From Lathyrus oleraceus (Eukaryota; Streptophyta; Magnoliopsida; Fabales; Fabaceae): DNA of 64,000 bases. This document shows, in pieces, positions 25,429-36,727 of the stretch (positions are counted from its first letter, which is position 1; each line of letters begins with the position of its first letter). Location of the stretch: assembly GCF_024323335.1 (NCBI RefSeq), contig NC_066584.1:270297618-270361617 (forward strand), read 5' to 3'. The position numbers and the translations under genes are program-made. The notes beneath the pieces were generated by a model. That model was not told the origin of the DNA. It saw only the letters and a list, made by a program, of their open reading frames with translations, and searched no databases.

Positions 25429-25751
25429 CAGTTTTGAAGAGTTGGCTCTGGTGTAGTACCGGTGAGTCAGCTTGTCTTCAAAATAAATGAAGAACACAGA
25501 GTTAGACCATAAGACAAGAAGCCTGGAGCAAAACCTGCTTATGCACATGAAGCATGCAATGCTTGTGCATATGATTTGTTTTTATTATCAAAGGAACTTT
25601 AGAGTTCTATTTGCAAACGTTGGAAATATTAAACAGTTGTCACATATGGAAATACAATATCAATAATATATGGGAAATGTCTTTACATCAAAGAAGTACA
25701 ACATCGGTAACAAAATACAAGATAGAAGGAAAATGAACATCCTTTGGATCC

Positions 25752-27203
25752 CTAGAAACAATCATCTAAAGCTCGAGAGATTGGAAGATAAGATGCACGA
25801 AGCCTCTTCACCTCTTCCTCATAGGTTGCTTCCATATCCGCCTTCTCCTTGGCGAGTCGATCGTACTTCCTCTTCCAAAACCTGGAAGACTGAGGAAGTA
25901 GAGAAGTCCATGCATCATTAGGATCATTAATAACCTGATGCTCGAGGAACTCTATCAAAGCATCCTTCTCCTTAATCTGTTGAAGCAACTCTTCTCATTC
26001 ACGGATCCAAGCACGTGAACGGTCTTCGTCTCTCAAATTCTCTACTCCTTGGTCAGGGAGGGTTGAAGGCCCAACCACAACCAAAGGTGTAGGTCTCGGA
26101 TACTCGTAAGGCATGAGGTATTCAGCAGCTCTCCTCCTAACCCAAGAAATATAAGGTTCCAAAGCAATACATTTCTTCGGTCCCAACTCCTTCCTTCCTT
26201 TCCTATGGATCTTGCGCCAAGCGCGGGCCATCCTGCCTTTCAAGCCTTGGGAATCTTTACCCTCCTGAAAGAACACACTCTCTAATAGAATGTTATTGGG
26301 TTTATCCTTTAGGGGAAATCCAAGTTGACGACGTGCCAAAATAGGGTTGTAGTTAATCCCACCACATGTACCAAGAAGAGGCACATTGGAGAATTCACCA
26401 CAAGAGTCAATAATCTGCACACCGTCATACACACGGTTGTACCAAAAGATATCATCATTAGTGAGAGACATAAGTCTCGTGGACCACCGTAGACATCCTT
26501 TATTCTCCTTGAAGGCGACCGTCTGTGGCAAGTGAGAAATAAACCACTTGTACAACAGAGGCAAACAACACACAACGGTACCACCACCCTTTGCATTCCT
26601 CATATGCAAAGAAAAGTAAGTATCGCTCAACAGAGTTGGAACGGGATTAAGAGTAGAGAAAATCCTAATAGCGTTCACATCCACAAACTTGTCGATGTTT
26701 GGGAACAACACTAATCCATAGATGAGAAGTACAAATATGGCCTCAAAAGCGTCCTCACTCATGGCCTTCCCATACATAGTAGCTTGAGCAATGAGGAACT
26801 CGGAAGGGAGACCTTGAATTCAACCTTTGGTAGTCATATGAGCACCAACCAGAGATTCATCTATATGCAACATATCAGCGATCTCTTGAGAAGTAGGAAT
26901 ACTCTCTAAGCCACTGAACGGCAACTAGTCTAGAATAGGTATACCCACAAGGTAGGCATACTCCTCAAGTGTAGGCAAAAGCTGGAAATCCGGAAAAGTG
27001 AAGCAACGGTATAAGGGATCATAAAACTGCACCAATACACTCATCAATCCTTCGTCCACTTGAGTAGTCAGAAGAGAAAGAAGCTTCCCAAAACGAGCCT
27101 TGAAACCCAAGGGATCTAGTACATAGGATGTCAAATTCCTTAACTCTTTCAAGTCGGGTTGTTTGAAACTGTACTTCTTTGTATTCCTTCTTTGTCTTTC
27201 CAT
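25752..27203 (-). pseudogene. Ogre A ORF1 (protein of unknown function), three stops
   Basis: The minus-strand frame from ATG 27203 (MERQRRNTKKYSFKQ) to 25752 keeps one reading frame with premature stops at 26925-26927, 26820-26822 and 25995-25997. It is clearly homologous to the intact ORF1 of element B. Shared blocks are FDP/YDP..CFTFPD.QL.PTLEE....GIPILD, IYGLVLFPN.D.F.D.NAI.IF.T.NPVPTLL, CCLPLLYKWFISHLPQ, and EPYISWVRRRA. The last 80 residues look like a coiled coil (KEKDALIEFLEHQ, KEKADMEATYEEEVKRL). An ORF upstream of gag is a defining Ogre trait; its role is unknown. Confidence 0.85.
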
Positions 27204-28083
27204 GTCTGAAAATTTGCAAATAGACCTCTTTAAGTTCCTTGAAAATTTTCTTATTATTGATGATATGGATGCAAATGAATGCAACAATCACACTCAAGGA
27301 TCAAGCAAATCACACCAAACAAAGGTCATGGGATGGATCATGTCATCCTTAATATCAATCATCCATTTTGTTGGATTATGGTTTACACCTTATCAACACC
27401 CAAGTTCCATTGATATTAAGGATACATGAATGGATCAACCATGAATCAAGGGTTTGTTGCAAGTCACGAGCATGGAGTCTCGGTTAAGAACCACCCAAAG
27501 GAAGTGTACTAGAGTTTAAACCTGCCAAACATGTTCTACAAGAGGTTCCCATAGTCATCATCCCATCTTTCGGATATTATCGGATAAACGACTACTCGTA
27601 TTCCAAAAATATTCTCAAGAGAGACTCTTATGAGTGTAGTATCGCGTAACAATCGTATCAAATCTTACACTTGAACGACTTTCACACTACATCCTAAGAA
27701 TAGGCCAAGCTGGGCTTGGTAAACTAAGGTCCTTGGCTTCTAAGGTCTATATTGGAAAGAGTAATGTCTAACCACAACTACTTGTGTGACATTATTGATC
27801 CCAACATGACCTCCACCAAGTGAATGGACTTGCAAGTCAACTTGCTAAGGAATAACTCCACACAAGTCAACAAGACTATGCCACTCTCCTATCCTAAGTG
27901 CACTCGAGTTCGGGTATAGAACTCATCTCACAAAGATCATCAAGCATACAAGGAATTAATATTCAAGCAAATCAATCATTACATACAATACAGTAATCCC
28001 AAATGGCACAAAAATATGTCACAAAGCAATATACAATACAATACAACAAATATGAAAAGTAGGCAAAACCCACTAGGCAAATT
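27204..28083 (-). other. Ogre A 5' untranslated leader
   Basis: The stretch between PBS and ORF1 on the minus strand. The frame at 27204-27287 continues open upstream of the chosen ATG but lacks likeness to element B there. I see no further feature. Confidence 0.6.
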
Positions 28084-28101
28084 TCCCCAGCAGAGTCGCC
28101 A
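28084..28101 (-). other. Primer binding site of Ogre A (tRNA-Arg type)
   Basis: On the minus strand TGGCGACTCTGCTGGGGA begins six bases after the 5' LTR end. Element B has TGGCGACTTTGCTGGGGA at the same place. Ogre elements are known to use an arginine tRNA primer; I did not compare with a tRNA sequence. Confidence 0.82.
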
Positions 28102-28107
28102 CTTTTC

Positions 28108-29186
28108 TGTAGTGGGGTATTCGTTACCATTAGAGATATTGATTAAATCCAAGGTAATCCATACAAGTCGAGTCGCCACCGCACTTCTATTTATCCAAAG
28201 GAATGGTTAAAAAGCGAACAAAAACCTAAAAGTTTTATCAAATCAAAAAACTAGTAAAAATGTCAGAGATCGGGGTAAGGGGGTTGGTTATGCAATGGGA
28301 AGGTTTTAAGCACCCAAAACATCCTATGTACTCCTAGGGAGCCCTTTTCATACTTGTTGTAAGGTTGGTATTTTGTGAAAATTTGTTTGTGCAAACATGA
28401 TTGAAGAGATGAGAAGAGAATATACAAGTTTATTTACATTTTGTGTTTGGATGGATAAACCCATTGCCTACGTACCATCTTAAAAAAGATTAGGATCAAA
28501 ACCTCGTAGTTCGGGGTAAAAATCTCAAAATGAGTTGGTGAATTGATTGGTCCAAAAGCCTTAAGGTCTTTTGTTATCCAAGGGAGAAAACTCAACCTAA
28601 AAAAACCACAAATCCACCATGTGAGGATAGCTTCAACATGATATTGAGGGGTTAACCCTATAATAAGCATGGAAGACTCATTGTCGATCACTAAGGATAT
28701 AGGTGAGTATTACATCTACCTCAAGGATAACTCAAACCTAATAGCTAAAGGTTATGAAAAGTTTGATTAAGAAAGTGGCCACTGAAACCACAAAAAGACA
28801 TTTGAATGGGTTATATTTACCAATGAAAAGTATTTACAAAATATGGTCAAAGTTGACTTAAAGATTCGATTCAAAATAAGTGTTATGAAAAGAAAGTTGG
28901 AAAATCAAAAGCATAATGCTCAGGTTTCTAATGTTTGAAAACAAGTGTTAATGTTTGCACAAAAAGTTTTGACTTGGGTTAGAGTGGAGGGAAGAAGAAG
29001 AATGGCTAGAGTCCTAATCATACAAGAGATGAAGGATAAGAAACAAGACCACAAATGGAGTTCCTCTCTTGAGATCATATTGATGATCCAAGTAGCTCCC
29101 ATCCTTTGGAATATGCAAGCAAATAAGTAAAAGCTCAAGCAATCAAATTAATCAAGCAAGCTTTTAGAAGATCCCCAATGGCTCTT
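28108..29186 (-). repeat. Ogre A 5' LTR, segment left of element B
   Basis: It starts TGTAGTGGGG at 28108 and matches 1464-2541 of the other LTR closely, up to CTCTT, where element B enters. On the minus strand this is the 3' part of the 5' LTR, next to the PBS. Confidence 0.93.
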
Positions 29187-29327
29187 TGTCATACCCCAAA
29201 ATTTGCCCATTAATATTTCAAGACATTTTTCAGGGCACTCCGACTCATTTTTATGACACTGATCTTAAAGGAACAAAGGCCCAGTTCACGAGTGGCCCAA
29301 TCCAGAAAATGGCCCAAACTGGCCTGC

Positions 29328-29411
29328 TCGCTAGGCGAGCAAATCCTTCGCCTAGCGAACGTTCGCTGCACGCTCGCCTAGCGAACGTTCGCTACACGCT
29401 CGCCTAGCGAA
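29328..29411. repeat. TCGCCTAGCGAACGTTCGC repeats in the B LTR
   Basis: The palindromic units CTCGCTAGGCGAG and CGCCTAGCGAACGTTCGC recur in tandem; the latter occurs twice, about 33 bases apart, followed by a further CGCCTAGCGAAG. A looser second cluster is at 29901-29978. The same clusters occur in the 3' LTR (from about 42453 and about 43026). Confidence 0.85.
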
Positions 29412-30797
29412 GCTGGCAGATAACAGAAAATTCTGGGCTTCACTCTGAGCCCATTAGGTCATGAAAAAAGGCATTGTAAATACCACAACTCCAGTCAGAA
29501 AAAGGGAGGACAAAAAAGGACGAAAGGAGAACCCTAGCAAGCAAACCCTAGCGCTCACAGACGGAAAACCCTGGAGGCTAATCTTGAGAATTCCGAGTAA
29601 CCCTAAAGGAAACCCTGAAGGAAAAGCCGGCGGCAGCAAGGTCACTTCCGCTCAATTCGATCCGATCGGCCAATTCAAGGTTACAATTTGATCACAAACA
29701 GGTTGGCATTGCTATTACTACCTTATGTTCTTAATTTGCACATGGTATCATGATTGAATTTATGAAACTATCTTAAGTTTTACATATGAATTTAAGTATG
29801 CATGAACATCTGAATGTCTAACCACATAATCTCTGTAATGAATGCTATAAGGTGTGAAGCTTGCTGCCATTATATCGTTATTAAAACCGGAATCCGCAGC
29901 CGCTCGCTAGCACATCGCTAAGCGAGCATGCAACGAGTGTTCGCTAAGACTTCGCTAGGCGAAGCAGGAGCGAACGCGATAGCAGCCGACTTTTCTGTTC
30001 TGACTTTTGCCCACCTGTCATGTTTTTATCATAGCCATGCATTGTTTATCTGACCCTACTGCTGTTCTGGTTTCTTTTGTGGTGTAATTCTCGATTGCAC
30101 CCTGATTTGGTATTCTGACATGTTTGCTGAGTTTTGCAAAGGTTCACACATCGCCGGGAAAGCTAGCTAGATAGGTATTCCACTTTATTTGTGGGATGCC
30201 CTTTGTGGAGTTTCACCCTAAATTACCTAATTAATTTTAATGTATTAATTTTAATGTGGAGATCCACCCTCAATTACTTAGCTGATTTTAATGTATTGAT
30301 TTTAATGTGGAGATTCATCCTAATTGCCTAATTGATTGTAAAATACGGCCTTTAAATATGTGATCTTGGACCTCTCTTTACTGCCCTACGGTATTACGGT
30401 ATAACGGTCGTGTCCCGCGAATGTAGGGATACACTTAGCAAAGACCCTTCGGTTAAATCATCATAAAATAAATCATGGTCCCTCGGATGTTGCCTTCGAA
30501 AATACGATATTGTCCCTCGATGACCCTTCGGTGTAGCCTACGGTTAAATGATGATCGTCCCTTCGAATGCTAAGGTATCCTTACAACTGTTGCCTTCAAT
30601 GACCTATCGATGACCCTACAATGACCCTTTTACATCCAAAGGATAAAACTACTTACTTCTCAATAGTAAGGACAGTTTTACCCTCATAAGGATAGGAAAT
30701 GCCCATAACGACCTTAGGAAGGTATAACTCTCAATTACTGGATCATAACCTAAAACATTTTCCACCCCTCACACTTTGCAAGTCCTAGAAAATCACC

Positions 30798-30911
30798 ACT
30801 TGGTATACATTCATACTAGAATCATTACCAAGTTATATTTTTCTAAACTGTTTTTCAAAATCAAACGAGATAAATACTTTGTATACATTCATACGAGAAT
30901 CATTACAAAGT
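30798..30911 (+). repeat. Duplicated hairpin unit in the B LTR
   Basis: Two units 78 bases apart each have 8-bp complementary arms around a similar 20-base loop (TACATTCATAC.AGAATCAT). Arms are ACTTGGTA/TACCAAGT (30798-30805, 30826-30833) and ACTTTGTA/TACAAAGT (30876-30883, 30904-30911). The one arm difference is compensated on the other side. The same pair is in the 3' LTR at +13125. Confidence 0.75.
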
Positions 30912-31194
30912 TAAACTCTCTTTTCGAAACATTTTTAAACAATTCACCAACACTTTTCAGACAAAAATATAAGTGATCCAGCAATTAAGAGCCCATGGAT
31001 AACCATGGATACAAAGGGTGCTAATACATTCCCTTTGTATAATGTACCTCCCGAACCCAAAATCTATTGAGGTCTTTCCTGTTCTTTTCCACCTTTCCTT
31101 ATTGGATAAAAGAAAAGTCGGTGGCGACTCTTGCTATCCGCGACATTGCGATAAAAAGCAAAATACCCCAAGTCAGTTCACCGTATGACAGAAC

Positions 31195-31212
31195 TGGCGA
31201 CTTTGCTGGGGA
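31195..31212 (+). other. Primer binding site of element B (tRNA-Arg type)
   Basis: TGGCGACTTTGCTGGGGA begins four bases after the 5' LTR end and differs by one base from the PBS of Ogre A. Confidence 0.85.
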
Positions 31213-31910
31213 CGATTACAAGAGAGGTTACCTTAAAAAACAAGATCACTTATTTAAAATTGTCTGATTTACTTTTAAGGGATTGCTTGGGTATTCTTGA
31301 GTGAAAGATCCTACACCCGGATCTAGTGTACCTTAGGTAAGTAGCAATAGATCATCGCGACTATCCGGCGTATACTGGAATGGTTAAAATGATGGCTACG
31401 GTTAATGTGACACTTTGGATGTCCTGATGTTCCTCATGTTTACTTGAGGAAAAATTTGGCATCTGCGTGGTGTCATTAAAGCATTAACCAGACCTTTAGA
31501 ACCCTAATTGACTCATCCTGGCCATTAGAAAGTAGTGAGATAACTGACTTCGGTTCCGACTGGGGTTGGTTGAGACTCGATACTACACTCCTTGAGATTG
31601 GACTTTAGGGAAGCTTCGGTCAACCACTTGGTGTTGCACTGAAGTGGACTTGAAGGAAGGTCAATGATTGGAGATCCTTTTAGAACCCGGTTACTATTCT
31701 AGGACAGGTTGAACCAACCAAACTTCAGTAGGGAGGGTACTTACCTATGGAACTCATGCAAGCCTTAAAACTTAGGAGTGATTGTTGTGTGACTTGCTTG
31801 TGTTTGTTTACATAACATCATAACATAATAACATCATAACATCATAATATCATGACATTATAACCATTTCAAGGACTTAGGGATTTAACTTTGCTCTGTT
31901 TTGTAAAGCT
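31213..31910 (+). other. Element B 5' leader
   Basis: Non-coding sequence between PBS and ORF1. Just upstream of ORF1 a short AT-rich run repeats CATAACAT (about 31812-31862). Nothing else is recognised. Confidence 0.65.
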
Positions 31911-33239
31911 ATGGCTCCCAGGAAGACCATCCGGATTAATCTTGTAGCAATCTCTCCTCAACTCAAGAACTTAGTGTCAGAACTTTCCGATCATGCGCAG
32001 TTCATCAAGAGACATGGTTCTCTTCTCAATTTAGTTACCACTGGGTTCAAAGAAGATATGATGAGAGTTTTATTCCAGTTCTTCGACCCTAAACATCATT
32101 GCTTCACATTCCCAGATTATCAGTTGGTACCCACATTGGAAGAATTCTCCAGACTGCTTGGGATACCTATCCTTGATCAACTACCGTTCAGTGGTTTAGA
32201 AAAGGTTCCGAAGTCTGAAGAAGTTGCCGCAGCTTTACACATGACGAAGTCCGACATTGAAGCTAATTGGGTAACAAGGAGTGGAGTTAAGGGTTTACTT
32301 GCCAAATTCCTGACAAATAAGGCCCGAGAATTCTTAAAAGTTATGAATGTCCGTGCTTTCGAAGACATCCTGGCATTGCTAATCTATGGCTTGGTGTTAT
32401 TCCCTAATCCAGACCAATTCATAGACATGAATGCTATTAAGATATTTCTCACTCATAACCCTGTACCTACCTTGCTGGGAGACATTTTGCATTCCCTCCA
32501 CACTCGTACCATGAAGAAGCAAGGGACTCTCATGTGCTGCATACCTTTGTTGTCTAGGTGGTTTATTTCGCACCTTCCTCAATCGGTCTTGAAGAACGAG
32601 CAGAATTTGAAATGGTCTCAAAGGATAATGTCGCTCTCCCACCCAGACATCTGTTGGTGTCCTCAGTTCAAGGAAAATGTTACCATCATTGACCGTTGTG
32701 GCGAGTTCCCTAATGTACCACTCCTAGGAATAAGAGGAGGTATTACTTATAATCCTGCTTTAGCTCTGCGACAGTTTGGTTGTGCTCGAAGAGATGGTCC
32801 ACATGAAATGATCATCGAAGGCATTGTGTTCGAATATGACAACGATTCCCAAGGCCTCCGTCAAAGATTTGTACGAGCTTGGGGCATGGTGAAGAGAGGT
32901 ACGTTAGGACAGAAAAATTCTATTCCTATGGAACCTTATCTCAGATGGGTACGCGCCAGAGCTCGTGAACTTGTCATGTCATATCTTGCAATCGGACCTC
33001 AGATTGTCGAACCTGAAGCTGAAGGAGGTGCTCCTCAGATCATTCCTTATCCAGATATGCCTACCAATGTTGAGGAACTAAAGAGATCCTGGATCCAGTT
33101 GAGAGAAGAAAGGGATACTTTCGAGACTCAGTTCGTCGCAGAAAGGAAGAAAGTGTTAGAACTTACCAGTCAGCTTAATGAGGAACGAAGACTCAATGCG
33201 TATCTTCGCCCAAAAAGAAGTCGCCCCTGGGAGACTTGA
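31911..33239 (+). CDS. Ogre ORF1 protein, open (442 aa), function unknown
   Basis: An uninterrupted frame from ATG 31911, the first ATG that opens the block conserved with Ogre A ORF1. Conserved parts are FDPKHHCFTFPDYQL, PTLEEFSRLLGIPILDQLPFSGLE, ALLIYGLVLFPNPDQFIDMNAI, NPVPTLLGD, CCIPLLSRWFISHLPQS, CGEFPNVPLLGIRGGI, and EPYLRWVRARAREL. The C-terminal 60 residues look like a coiled coil (ELKRSWIQLREERDTFETQFVAERKKVLELTSQ region). There is no signal peptide or membrane segment. The protein has no recognised enzymatic motif. The TLEE..LLGIP block recalls plant mobile-domain proteins, but this is a remote impression. It lies 211 bases before gag. Conservation between two families with different LTRs suggests it is useful to the element. 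Confidence 0.85.
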   Translation: MAPRKTIRINLVAISPQLKNLVSELSDHAQFIKRHGSLLNLVTTGFKEDMMRVLFQFFDPKHHCFTFPDYQLVPTLEEFSRLLGIPILDQLPFSGLEKVPKSEEVAAALHMTKSDIEANWVTRSGVKGLLAKFLTNKAREFLKVMNVRAFEDILALLIYGLVLFPNPDQFIDMNAIKIFLTHNPVPTLLGDILHSLHTRTMKKQGTLMCCIPLLSRWFISHLPQSVLKNEQNLKWSQRIMSLSHPDICWCPQFKENVTIIDRCGEFPNVPLLGIRGGITYNPALALRQFGCARRDGPHEMIIEGIVFEYDNDSQGLRQRFVRAWGMVKRGTLGQKNSIPMEPYLRWVRARARELVMSYLAIGPQIVEPEAEGGAPQIIPYPDMPTNVEELKRSWIQLREERDTFETQFVAERKKVLELTSQLNEERRLNAYLRPKRSRPWET

Positions 33240-33450
33240 GCTTTCATTGTATTTTTATTATTATTCCTTTTGTAATGAACATTGGTCAAAGAAATTAGCA
33301 ATAAACATTTCTCTCTTGTTGGTGATTTACGCAAAGTTAAATTCCAAAAGTCCTTGAAAACATTTCATACATTGCATAGCATAACATAACACTGCATAAC
33401 AGGTATTCTACAAGTTCAATGTTCTCACGGTCTTCCTTCCAGATAGAAAA

Positions 33451-36400
33451 ATGGATCTCGAACAAACTGTCAAAGATCTCCAGACTCAGAATGCTCAATT
33501 CAAGGAGATGATGCTAAGCTTATCCAAGGGGCAGGAGGAACTGAAGGCTCTTTTGCTCGAAAAGAAGAAAGACAAGAAAGCTGTGAGTTTCATTAACCCG
33601 GGAAGAAGGCGTAAAGGACAGGCCGCAGGAGTCAAGTTTGGGATCCCAAATGGTCCAGAAGAGGAGACAGAGAATGATTCAGAAGAGGAGAATGTCGATC
33701 TCTTCAACCCTGAGGACGACGATGAAGATTATGAAAATGAACAGTACTCTCCAAGAGATGATAAGTACAAGTTGCTGGAAGAACGTATGCTAGCTATGGA
33801 GGGTCAGAAGGCGCCCGGTCTAGATTTCGAAAGTTTGGGTCTGGTCTCCGATGTGACCATTCCTCGCAAATTCAAAATCCCCACTTTCACTAAGTACGAT
33901 GGTGCGTCCTGTCCTCAGATGCATCTGAGAGCTTGTGTGAGAAAGATTCAGCCGCATACCACTGACAGGAAGCTATGGATCCATTTCTTCCAAGAGAGCC
34001 TGTCTGGCACACAGTTGGAATGGTATTATCAGCTCGAGAGCTCTGACATCCGCACCTGGACTGATTTAGCAACAGCTTTCTATAAACAGTACCAGTATAA
34101 CTCTGAACTAGCGCCTACCCGGCTACAGCTGCAGAATATGACTATGGGATCTAAAGAAAGCTTTAAAGAATATGCTCAAAAGTGGAGAGATTTGGCTGGC
34201 AGAGTCAAACCCCCTATGACTGACAGAGAATTGGTGGATATGTTCATGGGCACACTGACCGGCCCATTTTACAGCCATCTACTGGGAAGTTCTTCATCAG
34301 GTTTCACTGAACTTATATTGACAGGTGAACGTGTTGAAAGCGGCATCCGAAGTGGAAAGATACAGGCGGCTGCCTCTGCAAGCACCAAAAGGTCCTATTA
34401 GGGGAGGAATGAATCAAATGCTGTGTACGGTCAAAAGGGTCGTAACAAGAAAAACCGTGACCATGACATCGGAGCAGTTACGATTGCAGCACCACCATCT
34501 CAAAACTTCCAGCCCAAACAAGACAGGCCAAGAAGGCAGTTTACCAGGATCAATATGACCTTGGCACAGGCACTGCAGGGAATGCTAAAGGCAAATTTGA
34601 TCACCCTCAGAGATCCTCCTACGAATCCCAACACTACTTCTTCTCGTTATAACCCTAATGCCAGGTGTGCATATCACTCCGATAGCCCCGGGCATGATAC
34701 AAACGATTGCTGGTCATTGAAGAATAAGATTCAGGATATGATCGAAGCTGGAGAAATTGAGTTTGAGCCTCCGGAGACCCCTAATGTCATCACTGCTCCT
34801 ATGCCTAATCATGACAAGACGGTTAATGTCGTGGATGACGACGATCACGTTTCCAATGTGGCGGACTTAACATCTCCTCTCCCGATCATAAAGAGGAATT
34901 TATTGCAAGCTGGTTTATTTCCAGGTTGTGCTGAAGATTGCAATCTCTGTATATTCCAACCAGATGATTGTTGGGAATTGAAGAATGGTATTCAACGGCT
35001 GATGGATGATCGTACAGTTCTCTTCGAAAAGATTCCTAAGGCGGAAAACCCTATTGAAGAAATATCTGTGATTGCTAGGTCCAAAGTTCCAGTGAAGATT
35101 ACCGCTACTAGGGCGCCTGTGAAGATTACTGTTGAGCCCAGGGTAGCTCCCCTAATCATTACTGCACCTGGCCCGATCCCGTATTCCTCAAGCAAAGTTA
35201 TTCCGTGGAATTATGGCGGTGATGTTTACGTCCATGGCGTAAAGCAAATTGACAATTCTACTAATCCTAATGGCATCGTTGGGACTAGTAAAATTACTCG
35301 AAGTGGAAGGATCTTCTCTCCAGAAATCTCACCTCCTGTCCTTAAAACTCGAGGAAAGGAACCAGTCAATCCTTCTCAGTCAGAGACACCGGTCTAAGTT
35401 ACTCCCGAAGATGTTGCCAAACAGGAAATGGAAGAAGTGCTGAAAATCATCCGCAAGAGTGATTTCAATGTGGTAGAACAGTTGGGGCATACCCCGTCTA
35501 AGATCTCGATGTTATCCTTGCTGTTATCTTCTGAATCTCATGCCAATGCATTGATAAAATTCTTGAAGACTGCTCATGTGCCTCAGGAAACATCTGTCGA
35601 TCAGTTCGAAAATTATGTTGCTCACTTGGCTGTTGACAATGGCCTAGGCTTTTCCGATGCTGACCTGACACCAGCGGGAAAGAATCACAATAAAGCCCTG
35701 CATATCTCCATTGAGTGTAGGGGAATCACTTTGTCTCATGTGTTGATCGATAATGGCTCTTTCTTGAATGTGCTGCCAACAGCTGTGCTGGATAAGCTGG
35801 ACTGTAAAAGCATCAAACTGAAACCTAGTGACCTTGTGGTACGTGCTTACGATGGTGCGAAGAGTGTTGTCCATGGCGAAGTAGTCCTCCCTATCAAGAT
35901 AGGACCTCAAGTCTTCAATACTACCTTCCATGTAATGAACATTCGTCCTGCCTATTCCTGCTTACCGGGACGCCCTTGGATTCATGGGTCAGGTGCTGTA
36001 GCTTCGTCTCTCCATCAAAAGCTGAGGTATCCCACAGAGGGCAAAATTGTCACCGTGTGTGGAGAAGAAGAGTACATTGTCAGTAGTGTGCATGCCTTCA
36101 GATACGTCGAGATGGATGGTGAATTCATTGAGACTCCTTGTCAGTCATTTGAAGTAGTTCCTCCGACCAATCCTGTCCTTAAGCCAACTTCCGGTGTGCC
36201 CAAGGTTATTCGGACTCCTCCTGCTATGATTTCCCTGAAGGACGCTCAAGCTGTGGTTGAAGATGGTGGCTGTACTGGCTGGGGTCAACTGATCGACGTA
36301 CCGTACAAGTCTGACAAATTTGGCCTGGGGTTTAGCTCTGAGAAGGTAGCCAAGAGTCAAATTAATGCTGTAGAAGACGCTGACAGCGATTGCGACCTGG

Positions 36401-36482
36401 ATAGCTGGATTTTCCCAACAATTGGCGACGAACTCAATAATTGGAAGGCTGAAGACATTATCCTGATTTCCTTTAGTCAGGA
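33451..36482 (+). pseudogene. Element B gag-protease, two in-frame stops
   Basis: One frame from ATG 33451 (MDLEQTVKDLQTQNAQFKEMM, coiled-coil start) to the predicted intron donor, interrupted by TAG at 34399-34401 and TAA at 35395-35397, with no frameshift. An acidic linker (about residues 70-100) precedes the gag core (RKFKIPTFTKYDGASCPQMHL to MTDRELVDMFMGTLTGPFY). After the first stop come two cysteine-rich knuckle-like blocks (CAYHSDSPGHDTNDCW, CAEDCNLCIFQPDDCW). The protease lies after the second stop. Its active-site block reads V-L-I-D-N-G-S-F (D at 35749-35751), with Asn where Ogre A has Thr. Without splicing the frame ends at 36484-36486. Confidence 0.9.
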
Positions 36483-36727
36483 GTAATTGTTATTGTCTAT
36501 TTTGGTGTTGCAAATTTTTGTTTTTTTTACAATTGAACTTCTCCAAGCGTTGTGTCTATGCCCGGGGCACAATAGCTAATTTGTTAAGGGTTTTGTCATT
36601 TTCATAAGCATATTCATATTCAATAAATCAATGGACTTTTTGCATTCAAATATTGCGCTCTTTGTCTTTTCTGTCATCTTCTAAACAAGCTATGTTTTCT
36701 TACACACACTCACGTAACGAATTACAG
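36483..36727 (+). other. Predicted intron of element B between protease and RT (245 nt)
   Basis: Donor GA|GTAATT at 36482/36483 and acceptor TTACAG ending at 36727, with a T-rich tract before it. Removing it eliminates the stop at 36484-36486 and joins protease to the RT-INT frame in phase 2, reading on through SIPT to the ATG at 36741. Site choice is predicted, but the same place and phase occur in Ogre A. Confidence 0.78.

Larger units (their letters stand above)
29187..31190 (+). repeat. Element B 5' LTR (2004 bp)
   Basis: It begins TGTCATACCCC and ends CCGTATGACA, and aligns without length change to 42312-44315. It holds GC-rich inverted motifs (29328-29411 and about 29901-29978) and a pair of hairpins (30798-30911). 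Confidence 0.96.

Noticed and set aside
29186..29691. Lysine-rich frames near 29461-29691 and 42586-42882
   Set aside because: They start in LTR B, differ in length between the two LTRs because of a single base change, and cross no recognised domain.
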